Both the position numbers and the translations under genes were made by a program. A stretch of 64,000 bases of DNA, taken from contig NC_019860.2 of NCBI RefSeq assembly GCF_002234675.1, forward strand, positions 16,980,536-17,044,535, read 5' to 3'. Numbering within the stretch: position 1 is the stretch's first letter; every line of letters begins with the position of its first letter. Shown in pieces: positions 11,067 to 21,155 of this stretch. The notes under the pieces are model-generated. The model ran no database searches. It worked only from the letters and a program-made list of their open reading frames with translations, and was not told the DNA's origin. Source of the DNA: Oryzias latipes. Taxonomy: Eukaryota > Chordata > Actinopteri > Beloniformes > Adrianichthyidae.

Positions 11067-12870
11067 ATGAAGGTATTAATGTTCCAAAATGGATGAGCTT
11101 GTAGATTTGATTTGAGAACTTGTAATATAGAATGTGAAAACTTGTGCATCAAAAATCTGCATCTGTGTGTAAAAATCTTCTGCTGTGAACTGACAAATTT
11201 CCATTTGCATGTGTTTATTTAGAGTTACAACTTCAAATCTGTGATTACAACTGCTCAAATGTGCTTCAGCGTGTGCTTGAATCTGCTGGCGCAAATCACA
11301 AGTGCGCTACAGCTGCACTCTGAATTCTGACACATTCCTTGCGAGAAATTTGTGTCAAAAGTGATCTGTGTCCGATAATGGAACAAGGGGGGGAGGGAGG
11401 GTTAGAGGAGGCGTAGTCAACCAATCAGAATGCAGGACTTAGAGGACTTGGTAAAGTTAGAAAGATCTTCACAGATTCGGACTTCCTGCTTCAATAATTC
11501 TTCTAATTGACGTTCAAATGTGACAGCAAGTCTCCCAAACATTTTGTATTAACTTGGAGAGTGAACTAAAAATGCATTTCTAAAGAAAAAAACTCTGTTT
11601 TTCGTGCTTAAATGAAGACATGCAGCTAGACGGCTGCCAACAGGAAAATCATCTTTGTTGTAGCAGGACAACAGGGCCAGGGCTATTGAGCATCTTTATT
11701 ATAAGTCATATGGATTAACATTTGAAAAAAAAATGTATTCGATTAGATCAACGCGTTCCCCGCGAGCGACGTTCCAGGCGACGGCACCGCGGAGCGCGGC
11801 TGTGGCGGACCCAGACGGCTGGCTCTACGCGAGCGACAGGCGTGCTCCGCCGTCGGTCAGCGGGATCCTCGCTTCTCCGTCCTCCGCGGAGCTCGGCGTC
11901 TGGCCGCTGTGTCGCTGGTTACGCGACACCGCGGCCAGTCGCCAAGCTCCGCGGAGGAAAGAAGAAGCGAGGATCCCGCTGACTGATCCTCGAATCTCCT
12001 TCCTCCGCGTATTTCGGGGGCTGGTCGCTGAGCGACGGCGTAAAGCGGCGTCGGCGCTGGGCGAGGCTGGGTCTGACCGACAGCCGCGCTCCGCTGTCGG
12101 TCAGCGGGTCCTCGCATCTCCTTCCTCCGCGGAGTTCGGCCATAGCGCGGTGTCACAGACCCAGTATGGTTTCTAATACATGTTTTCAAATGTTAATCAA
12201 TCTGATTTATAATAAAGATGCTCAATAGCCCTGGCCCTATTGTCCTGCTACAACAAAGATGATTTTCCTGTTGGCAGCCGTCTAGCTGCATGTCTTCATT
12301 TAAGCACGAAGAGATCATTTCTCATTAAAATGCAGGAAAAAACGGTCATTTTTCTTTAGAAATGCATTTGTAGTTCACTCTCCATGTTAATACAAAATGA
12401 TTGAGATTCTCTGTCACATGTTAACGATTATCGGAAGAGTTATTGAAGCAGGAAGTCCGAATCTGTGAAGATCTTTCTAACTTTACCAAGTACTCTAAGT
12501 CATGCACTCTGATTGGTTGACTCCGCCTCCTCTAACCCTCCCTCCCCCCCTTGTTCCATTATCGGACACAGATCACTTTTGACACAAATTTCTCGCAAGG
12601 AATGTGTCAGAATTCAGAGTGCAGTTGTAGCGCACTTGTGATTTGCGCCAGCAGATTCAAGCACACGCTGAAGCACATTTGAGCAGTTGTAATCACAGAT
12701 TTGAAGTTGTAACTCTAAATAAACACATGCAAATGGAAATTTGTCAGTTCACAGCAGAAGATTTTTACACACAGATGCAGATTTTTGATGCACAAGTTTT
12801 CACATTCTATATTACAAGTTCTCAAATCAAATCTACAAGTGCGTTCTTTTTGGAGCATTTTTACCTTCAT
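11067..12870. mobile_element. Foldback-type element with ~680-bp inverted arms
   Basis: The left arm (11067 to about 11738) and right arm (about 12175-12870) are inverted copies of each other over nearly their whole length. Matching landmarks are ATGAAGGTA/TACCTTCAT at the tips, GACACATTCCTTGCGAGAAA, CGGACACAGATCACTTTTG, GCAGCTAGACGGCTGCC and ATCTTTATTATAA. The tips are flanked by GGAGCGGT (11059-11066) and AGAGCGGT (12871-12878), an 8-bp duplication with one mismatch, or 6-7 bp if the tip is drawn differently. The flanks are two halves of one SINE, so insertion into the SINE is clear. Between the arms is a GC-rich core (11740-12175). No transposase is encoded: a 70-80 residue ORF appears in both arms only because they are inverted copies. 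The superfamily is unknown, and an 8-bp duplication would fit hAT- or P-like mechanisms. Confidence 0.8.
11740..12175. repeat. GC-rich, internally palindromic core of the foldback element
   Basis: This block of about 435 bp is strikingly GC- and CpG-rich against an AT-rich surround. It contains its own inverted repeat: TCAGCGGGATCCTCGCTTCT at 11857-11876 is mirrored by GAAGCGAGGATCCCGCTGA at 11965-11983, with CCGCGGAG and CGGCCAG/TGGCCG mirrored between them. A related direct copy occurs at about 12095-12140 (GTCGGTCAGCGGGTCCTCGC). ORFs of 74-147 aa on both strands are by-products of this composition. Confidence 0.7.
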
Positions 12871-13539
12871 AGAGCGGTGAGCTGCAGCTGAACCGCGCTC
12901 GGGAGGCAGTAGTGTTAAGGGCCTTGCCTAAGGACCCCCACTGGGTGATGTTAACTGCTCGCCATTGATATGGTAATTGCCCCCCAGTACCATTGCTTAT
13001 TCCCCTCCGGGAATTGAACCCTGGATTCCTGCATGGTAGCTTGTCACCTTACCAACCGAGCCACCCAGCCACTAGCAATATTCAAATCCACCAAAAAAAA
13101 CAAAATGCACATGTCTGGGATATTAAACAGAAGTTTGAAAATTATTATGGGATGGCCACAGGACCTACAGCTTAGCGGTCATTTTCTGGCAATAATTTGC
13201 TGAGTTGCACATTTTTGAACAATATAGGAGACGAAAACTTTAGTTCGAGAGATATTCAAGAAACCTCTGACCTCACAAAGAGGCCGCTTACTAGAATTAA
13301 AATAAATAGATGAAAAAAATCCCCTTTAGTACTAGGAATCTCGATGTATTGCCTCCTAACTCCTCCATCTTTATTGTGAAAATAACTGGGCAACAACTGT
13401 TTCTTTCTTTTCTTTGTAGAGTTTGAACAGCGTTAAGAGTGGCAAACTTACAAAAGTGGCGTTTCCCTGTAGCTCGCACTTTTCTGTACTGGAATGTTGG
13501 GAAATTTGAATTCATGAATCCTTGTCTCAAGATGAACCA

Positions 13540-13790
13540 AACGATGCGACGCACAAAATGCACATCTTAGGAATGTGGGCGCAACCAGCAAAAAAACCCT
13601 CTGTTGTCAAGGAAATTAAAAAATTTCCAATTCTTCTTCAACCAATTCTTCCAAAACTTACACAGGCATGATTGTCACCCCCAGGCAACAAAAAAAGACA
13701 ATGGTTGCTATGGAGATAAAACCAAGTGAGGGCCCCAGCCAGTGGAGGCGGGGCAAGTAATTAATTTTTAGTAAGACTACATGTGAACAC
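13540..13790 (-). repeat. Dispersed repeat related to 43386-43900
   Basis: The minus strand reads ATCTCCATAGCAACCATTGT, then TTTTTTTGTTGCCTGGGGGT and TTTCCTTGACAAC. These match the plus strand at 43500-43545 and 43840-43860 in the same order and spacing. It is non-coding, a transposon fragment of unknown class. Confidence 0.5.
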
Positions 13791-15435
13791 TGTTGTAGAA
13801 ATGAAAGCTTTATATCATTTAGTGACTTGGAAGTAAAGCATTCATTTTGTTGCAATTTCCTTTCCACTTAAAGGTGAGACCTTATCTGCTGCTGAAATTG
13901 AGACTATGCCGAAAAAAACCAGTGTAATAAAAGAACAATCCCCCTTTCCTTTAGGCAGTGGGGCCACGGGGGCCCCCTAAGGGCCTGTGAAGCCAAGGAC
14001 CTGTAGAGAATCCCCTCTGACCCCATGGAGTTGGAGCTCTGTGTGGGTCCAGAGGAAGCAGAAATCTGGTAAGGATGAGAGCTGGGTGGCTTTCTGCTGA
14101 GCCACAACAGACCCCAAGGTCACCTACCAACCCAACATCCATGCAAGGACGATCGAAAGAAAGATATTAAGGAAAAAAACATGATGTAAAGGAGAAAAGG
14201 ACAACAAAAAAACAGAAACCCCAAAACCAGAGGAGGAAATCTGAGCTTAGCATCACTCACAAACCCCCCAGACTGAGTTCCTGAAGGTCACCAGTCCAGA
14301 CTAAATCAACAACACCTGGATGCTGAGCAGAAATAAGATGGAGGAAGAACTAAAACATGACGCCTCCCCCCACCATCATCCCAGAAAACTGGAGGAGGAA
14401 TAGCCGCAAAACTACATACTACGTTGGCATTTGTTGAAAACAAATTCCTTTCCATTTTACCGATTGCATAAGTTTATGGTCCTACAGTTAAAGTGGTTTC
14501 CAGGCAGCAAGAAAAGACGTCTTTTTGAAGCTGCAGAAGGACAGTGCAGATCCTGCATGTTTCCTCCTGCACAGGCTCAGGGCTCCAGTCTCCTCTGCTC
14601 TGCTCTTTGCTATCTTACCAGATGATAGTGGTGGTTTTTACCATCAAAAGTCAGGATTGGTATCTTTTCATCGGAGTTTTTTGGGGGAGTTTTAAGTTTG
14701 TTTGTTTTTTAAGGTTGTGTTCAGTTTTCTGTGTCCTCCTGTCACAAAAAAAGGGGGGAAGCCTCATTTAGGCTTAGCCTAGTAAGAGTGAGTCATATGT
14801 ATGTATGTATGAAATAATTCAAAAGTAAAATGCGTTGATAAACATAAAATTGCTAAATTATAATGATCTGGTTTCGAACGTCTGTAAAATTCTGATTTCT
14901 AGATTGGTGTGCGCCCCCAGCGGTATTTGCTGGTACTGCGATGAAAAAAAACCAAAATTATATTATTGAAAAATAAATAAAAAACACAATTTCCTACATC
15001 ATTTTCTCAAAAATTAAAACAAAGGCATTTCGTTCATGATTGTTCTGAAAATTAATGTTATTAGTAACAGTGTCTTCCATAATAAAATCCTCATTTGTTT
15101 TCTCATTAGTTTTTGCCTCTATAGCAAAAAACTCCTTAATCAGATGTTTTTCTACCTTCAGGAGTTGAGAAAATGTCCCCTTAAATAACCCAGTTCTGCT
15201 CTATTTGTACGCAAAATGTCTTTTTTTTCGGGTCTATTTTTCTTTTTTCTGTGGTTTGTTTGTACTATTCTAATGTCATTTTAATATTGCTTAGTTTTAT
15301 AGGTGGCGTCTATGCTATTCCTTTCTAGATCATGGTTAAGAGATGTTTGGCTATAAAACACAGTAGAAAAAAGGCAAAGAATTCTTGATTTTAGCACACA
15401 TTAATATGAAAATAATAATAAATAATGATAATATG
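13791..15435. other. Intergenic, nothing recognised
   Basis: No ORF with recognisable motifs. The sequence near 14200-14400 is purine-rich. Nothing suggests an RNA gene or exon. Confidence 0.4.
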
Positions 15436-16032
15436 TAGTAAAGACTGCTAACACCAGGAAATGAGATGGCGAAAGAAATAGACGAGAGAGTAACATCCGC
15501 TTGGAAGAGATTCGGACAGTACAGCACGTTTCTGAGAGATCAAAAAATGCCCATGTGTCTGAAGAGGAAGATCATGAACGCTGTCATACTGCCATCAATG
15601 ACGTATGGAGTTGAGACATCGTCACTTACCAACCGCCAAAGAGAGAAACTGGCAATCACCCAGAGGAGCATGGAACGATCAATGCTGGGTGTTACGAGGA
15701 GAGATAAGGTCAGGAGCGAAGACTTAAGATCAAGAACAGGGATGAATGATGTCATTGAGTAAGTGATTGAAGCCAAAGGCAAGTGGGGAGGACATGTAGC
15801 CCGAAGGAAGAACCACGAATGGGCTAAGAAAACAACAGAATGGACTCCGTGGGACAGGAAGAGAGGAAGGGGAAGACCGAAGAAAATATGGAGAGATGAC
15901 ATCGAGCAGAAGGCAGGCAGCACGTGGACCCAGAGTGCCCAAAACCGTGATGAGTGGAGTAAGACGTGGAGACAGGCTGATGAGGATGATGATGATGATG
16001 ATGTAGTAAATGTGTCTTTGAATGTGTTTTAA
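15436..16032 (+). mobile_element. RTE-like LINE, C-terminal end with GAT-repeat tail
   Basis: This is the end of a reverse transcriptase polyprotein. The reading frame from 15466 to 16032 is continuous except for one TAA at 15760-15762. Before the stop are KRKIMNAVILPSMTYGVET and the downstream RT C-terminal region. After it come AKGKWGGHVARRKNHEWAK, GRGRPKKIWRDDIEQKAG and TWTQSAQNRDEWSKTWRQ. The KWxGHVAR, GRPxxxWxDDI and WxxxAQxRxxW pattern is typical of the C-terminus of RTE-type and related elements. The coding part ends in a GAT microsatellite (15978-16002), the usual kind of 3' terminus for this group. It is 5'-truncated, so it is a dead copy, but with only one visible stop it may be a fairly recent one. 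Confidence 0.75.
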
Positions 16033-18860
16033 AGTTGTGATATATATTAAAATTTTCCGCTTCACTTTAAATCTTATCTCATTATAATACTTAACAGAAA
16101 TTGAAATCTATGATTTTATGTTTCTACAGGGTTAGAAAAATTAAATTGGGTTTGCGTAGGAGGCGGCTGCATCATGGTGTGGGAGAAAGGGAGTGAAGGC
16201 ATTTCCAGTAACATCAGAGTTTTGGATTCTGTTCTTAAGCAGGATTAAAGGAACATCTGATCTACAGCTGTTTCAGTTATTTGCCTTCTGTTTTACCGCC
16301 AGTGTGGTTTCCAGGTCGGAGCCTCGGTTCTGTTTTTTCACGTCCTGCTGGACTCAATTAAGTTTCTTTTTTTTTTATTCCGTCTTGCCTCATGTCTCCT
16401 GATTCCAGCAAATCGACAGCTTTCCAAACAAACTTTCGGACTGCTGAGGTTTCTCTTTCAACGTGATCTTAAAACAGAACTTTAGAGCAAAACATTCCTA
16501 ACTCCTGATGGCGTTTCGATCCATCGGTTTCCCGTAGAAAACAAGCAAACATCTGAAACTCAGAGCGATGAGGACTCAATGAGGTGAAACGGCCAGTTTA
16601 TCCGGGACTGAAAGGATCAGCAGCCGGTAAAAGGAATTGCATTTATTCTGCACCAAAGAAAAAACTTCAGTAAATGTGAGACACAAACTGGAATTTGTCC
16701 TCTCTTAAGATTCAAAGTGGAAATGGTTTGTTTTGGAGGTTTTCTTTGTAAAAAAACAAAAACAAAAAAATGACGGCCACATCTTCCTCTGGGTCCTGTT
16801 CAAGGTCTGCAGCGATGTGAACTTCCAGGCTTTTCTGCAGCATATAAGAAGGTGCTGAGAGGGTTTGCATTGTGTCTCTGCCAGCAGCTGGAGGTGGAAG
16901 AGCCGCTCTTTGTCTAAACGTCAACATCAGGCCCAAAAAAATTGGATTTTAATGACTGGCTCCCCTTTGCTGCTTCGCTACAATTGATGGGAGGGGGGAA
17001 AAAAATAGCAAAATCCCTCTAAAACAAAACGTTCTTTTCCGCTTAAATATAAGGAACACTGTAACTTAGCTTCCTATTTTTTGAAAAACCACTACGCACC
17101 TTTTAAAAGAGACTTTCAGACAAAGTGAAGTGAGCTAAAGGATTAAATACAAGCAAATTATCTGAGGAAACAAAAAAAACAGTGAAACGTCAACGAGCAA
17201 ATGTCTTTACTGTTTTAATCCACATAATTCAAGCTAGAGGTGACCTTCTGTGACACTGAGAAACCCGGTGAGATTGTAGCTGCAGCCTCACAAGAGAAGG
17301 GCAGACAAACGGGAGACGTCTAGAAGACAACACAACAAACTCACTACAACACTCGCTTATAACTCACTGCAGCAAACAGAACATGACAGAAGATGTATTG
17401 GCAAAAAAACAGGAAATATTTTAGTAACTGCAACCACAAGAGAGCAGGAAGAGGACAGACTAACTCAAAAACCCACTGGAACGACTGTTAGCAAACAAGA
17501 AACACGTTTGGAACAGTCATGCAGACTGAGAGACGGAGCGCCGCAAGAAAGGTGAGGAAAGACCGCCCACTGCATTTTATCTTGATGACAGATAAGCTAA
17601 AGCTTTTATTTTGGAGATTGATTTTTTTGGTTGGAAAGCATGAGAGGAAATGATTAAAAAAGAAAAAAAGGTATCAGTAAAAAAAAAAAAAAAGTCCTAA
17701 AGGTTTAGATCTGGCGTCTGGGGCCTTCAAGACTAAGACTTGTTAAACAAAACGGTCTTAATTTACAGCAATTTAACACTCCTTTGTATTTTTTCCTGCA
17801 TAAATGCAACACTGAAATAAGAAAACAGCATTTTATTCTAATTACAGAGTGTTTTTTTACGCTTGACAAATAAATAAAACACCACATGCAAATGTACTTC
17901 AAAAAAATAAACAATACAATCTAAGATCAACTTCACACAGTTTCTTACACCTCTTCTCTGCAGACACTTTTTTTTTTTAGTTAACCTAAAAATGACATCA
18001 TAGATCGAACTTTAAGGCTGCTTCATCGAGTTCGTCGGCCAATCAAAACCTGGAATCCCCTCTAATGCCCTGCATAAGGCGGGCGTGAAAAATCTTTGGA
18101 GGCACTTTCATTGTTCTCTGTGCTCCGGTTTGAACAGACAGCTGTTCTCCTCAGGACTAAACCATTTAGAGGCTGTGCACCAGTCAGCATCACACAAAGG
18201 ATGTTTGCAGCTTTTTAGAGTACTGTCAGGGATGAGGTCCCATTTGAAACCCCTAATTTTAGAACTTCAAAATAATTAAAAATGCATTGGTTCCGAGAAA
18301 ATGCTTCCATCAAACCAAAACAGCACATTTCCTGACATGAACTCCTCTCCTGCGCCTCTTTTCTCCTGGACGTTGTGTTCTCATCGCATTGATTTCCCGC
18401 TGATTTTCATTCCAGACTTGATTTTAAAAGTCTGTCGGTGCTGATGATGCAGCAAAAAGCCAAACTGGCGTCATTAGTGGGATTATGTGCGAGTCTGACA
18501 CACTTCAGGCTGCATTTGTGCAAAAACAAACCACTTTTATCAAGAAACAAACAAACAAACAAAAAAAACCTCACTCATTTGCTATTTGTTTGATGTGTTT
18601 GTGAGATTATGCAGAAAATAAGTTGATGTACCTTTAAAAAACACACGCTAGTCATAGCTAACAGCGTGACAAAACACACTTTAGTTGTTACAGGGGAAAC
18701 CAGAAACTCACACAGGCACACAACGTTCTCAAACCTTTACATTTCATAGAATATTGAAACAACACTTGACTAGAAGGTAAAACTGGGTAAATGTAAACAC
18801 ATGGGGCATAATTCAGTGTCTTCAATCAATTATGCATCCATCCATAATCTTAACCTGCTG
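16033..18860. other. Intergenic, nothing recognised
   Basis: No ORF shows domain features. The ORFs at 16193-16402, 16712-16936 and 18085-18279 look random. Poly-A and poly-T runs are frequent. Confidence 0.4.
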
Positions 18861-18990
18861 TATCCTTTTCAGTGTCACGGTGGCGTCATCCCGGCTACTG
18901 TGGGGCGAAGGCGGGGTACACCCTGGACAGGTCGCCACTCTGTCGCAGGGCACACAATCGCTCCTACATGCACACTGACGGACATTATCT
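18861..18990. repeat. Dispersed fish repeat, GGGTACACCCTGGACAGG type
   Basis: The block with GGCGAAGGCGGGGTACACCC followed by TGGACAGGTCGCCACTCTGT is a sequence I recognise as widely dispersed in teleost genomes. The recognition is from memory and I do not assign a family name. It is non-coding. Confidence 0.45.
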
Positions 18991-19013
18991 ATCATATTTC
19001 AATCAAATTGGAC

Positions 19014-19195
19014 ACTGGGGTGTCATCAAAGTCCAGGCCTCGAGGGCCGGCCTCCTGCTGGATTCCCAGAAATCCTCCTTTATCTGCCATTGATTTCCTG
19101 GATCAGGTGTGTTAAACCAATAGGGAGCTTCAATGGCAGGTTGGCTGGAAAACATGTCGGACGCCAGAGATCGAGGCCTGGAATCGGTCACGCCG
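19014..19195. mobile_element. hAT-like non-autonomous element
   Basis: The left end GGGGTGTCATCAAAGTCC, then AGGCCTCGAGGGCCGG, is mirrored by the right end ATCGAGGCCTGGAATCGGTC followed by ACGCC. These degenerate inverted ends match a short non-autonomous element common in vertebrates, with ends like GGGGTGTCAAACTCCAGGCC. The length of about 180 bp and the lack of coding capacity fit. No clean target duplication is visible. Confidence 0.5.
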
Positions 19196-19403
19196 GACAC
19201 AGAAGAAAATGGTATAAAAAGCAGGAGTGCAGGAATTTTGAATGTTGGAAAAAAAACTGGAGATTTGGCCGACGTGATGGAAAAGACGGATCTCCTGGAG
19301 AAAGACTTATAAATTGATATATTTTTTATCATGGTGTGGAAGTAGGGAGGAGTTTACTGAGAATGTTCTGGAGGTGTGGAGAGTGTCAGACAGGATGAGT
19401 ATG

Positions 19404-19815
19404 AAGCTACGTTCACATCACCCTCTGCAAAAGCAGCCCCTTCCAATCAAAAGTCTATGCAAACGAGGGGAAACTTGCGAAACTGTTTTCGGGCTCTAAG
19501 TACAAAAAACATGGCGCTGAAAGTCGAACCACGTGGAACTTTGACCAATTAGGGCCTCAGATTTAGTAGTTATGTCTGGATGACGTCCCTTTTGAATTCA
19601 CGGAACTGTTTGGCCGATCACGGAAGACAATAATAATAGCGGTTTGTGGAATTGTAAAGCACCAAGTCCTCCATGCTTGTCTGGTGTGAAGGTCAAAGGC
19701 TAAAACGCATGTTCAAGACCATGCTAAATGAGATTTTTAACGCATGTTTAAGACGGCCTTTTCATTGGGAGCGGTGGCTTGAACGCGCATGGCCAATGCA
19801 GGTGTGAACGTGGCT
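19404..19815. repeat. Dispersed DNA-transposon-like repeat with CTACGTTCACA ends
   Basis: It begins GAAGCTACGTTCACATCACC and ends GCAGGTGTGAACGTGGCTCC, giving inverted ends. Inside, near 19535-19570, is the family core (reverse complement of CCCTAATTGGTCAAAGTTC). Related pieces lie at 7515-7950, 33640-34420, 48070-48490 and 56562-57840. It is non-coding. Confidence 0.5.
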
Positions 19816-20029
19816 CCATGCTCCGCAGGATGTGAGGAGAACTTCAGAGGGGATCCAGGGGATCTCCAGAGGAGACGTGGGTGAGGAAAACACAGGTGAC
19901 AAGAAAACGATGCAGAGGTTTGCAGTTCGGGACGGGAATTACGGGAAATAAATGTCTAATTGTGGAGAACTTTGATTAAAAAATGGATTCGAAAATAATA
20001 TCTCAGAATTCCAGGCGGATTTGTGCCTC

Positions 20030-20130
20030 AATTTTGATAGCAGCGCTGACCAACTGTCAAGCACGGTGGAGGAAGGTTAATGATGTGGGACTATTTCATA
20101 GCAGGAACAATTTACTGGGTATTTTTTAAG
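20030..20130 (+). pseudogene. Tc1/mariner transposase scrap
   Basis: The plus strand from about 20057 translates to VKHGGGRLMMWDYF, matching the conserved VKHGGGSxMVWGCF segment of Tc1-type transposases. The surrounding frames are broken. It is a decayed fragment with no terminal repeats identified. Confidence 0.5.
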
Positions 20131-20889
20131 TACAATTTATGTTTGATTGTTTTTTAGTTTGCTTATTCAGAGCTATAAGCTAATATATATATATATATAT
20201 ATATATTTTAATTATTTTGCAGCTTATTATTAGCTAGAGATGATTGTAAATGGGAACAGCAAACTGAGAGCTTCAGCTCTTTACATGATCATTGCTATTC
20301 AAGCAGCAGAACCTGTAATTTTTGGTTCCTGTGTCTTAAACTCTCTGTAAATATGCTGACGGGAATAAAATTAATTAAAAGTAAAAATGTTTGACTCTTG
20401 ACGTGACGCCAGCAATTTTGAAGAAAGTGTGACCCTCACAAAAACAAAAGTTTTAATTCAATGAGTGACCTTTTATTGCTTTCAACAAACCAAATAAAAA
20501 ATAGAAAATCCATTCACTGAAGAGGCCTTTTTACAGTTTTCATAGTGGATTGGGAGGAGCTGCCACTTAAATCCAGTTTGCTGGAGGACCTAAACCTCTG
20601 GACGCCTCCCAAAAACAGTTAATCTGAAGAAATTTGGATACAAAAACCAACCCTCATAATCCTGATTTGAAAGATACCGCTATTATTTTATTGTCTTCCT
20701 GTTTTATTTTGTAGGATTTAGTGTTTTTTCCCCCCCATCTTCACTCAGTTGTTTGTGATCCTCCTTAAATCCAGTCACAGTAAAACTAATGAAAAACTTT
20801 TCCTCTAATGATGGCAAAAAAAAATTTTTGATACGTTTTTTAATGGCAGTTGAACGTTGCAGTTATTTAAAGTTGACCTCCTAATTAAG

Positions 20890-21060
20890 TGTAAAATTGT
20901 ACAAATTTGCAACATAATTTTAGGAACCATTAATGGTGAGTGTCAAACAAGAAGGCTTTGGATCACAGTTTTTGGGTCTTTAGTGTGACTCGACTGTGGA
21001 TTCGAACCTAGAACCTACCACCTCAGAGAGGACACTCTATCACTTGGCCACTGAGTCCAT
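20890..21060 (-). repeat. tRNA-derived SINE head and part of body
   Basis: The minus strand starting near 21060 reads GACTCAGTGGCCAAGTGATA, with an A-box-like segment, and later the perfect B-box GGTTCGAATCC (plus-strand 20998-21008). The 5' GACTC can pair with GAGTC about 70 nt downstream, as in a tRNA acceptor stem. The 3' boundary is not clear. It is a different family from the SINEs at 10966-13076 and 43586-43817. Confidence 0.55.
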
Positions 21061-21107
21061 TGATGCAGATCCTCTCATAATAAAGAAAACTTCTCACCCC
21101 TAACACT

Positions 21108-21155
21108 ATTCCCAGTAAAGCATGGTGGTGGGAGATGCATAATGTGGGGTTGTTG
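21108..21155 (+). pseudogene. Possible Tc1-like transposase scrap
   Basis: AAGCATGGTGGTGGGAGATG with ATAATGTGGGG after it resembles the nucleotide sequence of the Tc1 KHGGGSxMxWG segment, with a frameshift. It is too short to be certain. Confidence 0.3.

Larger units (their letters stand above)
10966..13076 (-). repeat. tRNA-derived SINE split by a later insertion
   Basis: On the minus strand, starting near 13076, a tRNA-like head contains an A-box-like TGGCTCGGTTGGTAAGG and a B-box GGTTCAATTCC (near 13012-13022). The body runs GGTCCTTAGGCAAGGCCC and CGCGGTTCAGCTGCAGCTC down to 12879. It then resumes left of 11066 as CCAGGGGATGGGTCAAATGC and GAAGAATTTCCCC, and ends in an ATTTT-type tail at about 10975-11000. 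The two halves join cleanly once the element at 11067-12870 and one copy of its target duplication are removed. The box layout indicates a Pol III SINE derived from a tRNA. I do not assign a family name. Confidence 0.75.

Noticed and set aside
11733..12189. ORFs of 74-147 aa on both strands in the GC-rich core
   Set aside because: They arise from CpG-rich palindromic DNA with few stop codons. The peptides are Arg/Ala/Pro-rich without any domain, and the ORFs overlap on both strands.
11076..12891. Nearly identical 72- and 82-aa ORFs (MRQQIQAHAEAH...) in two places
   Set aside because: They are the same sequence read from the two inverted arms of the foldback element. No domain, and no sign of selection on protein.
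20990..21060. Functional tRNA gene on the minus strand
   Set aside because: The B-box and part of the acceptor stem are present, but the T-arm and D-arm do not pair properly and the sequence continues like a SINE body.
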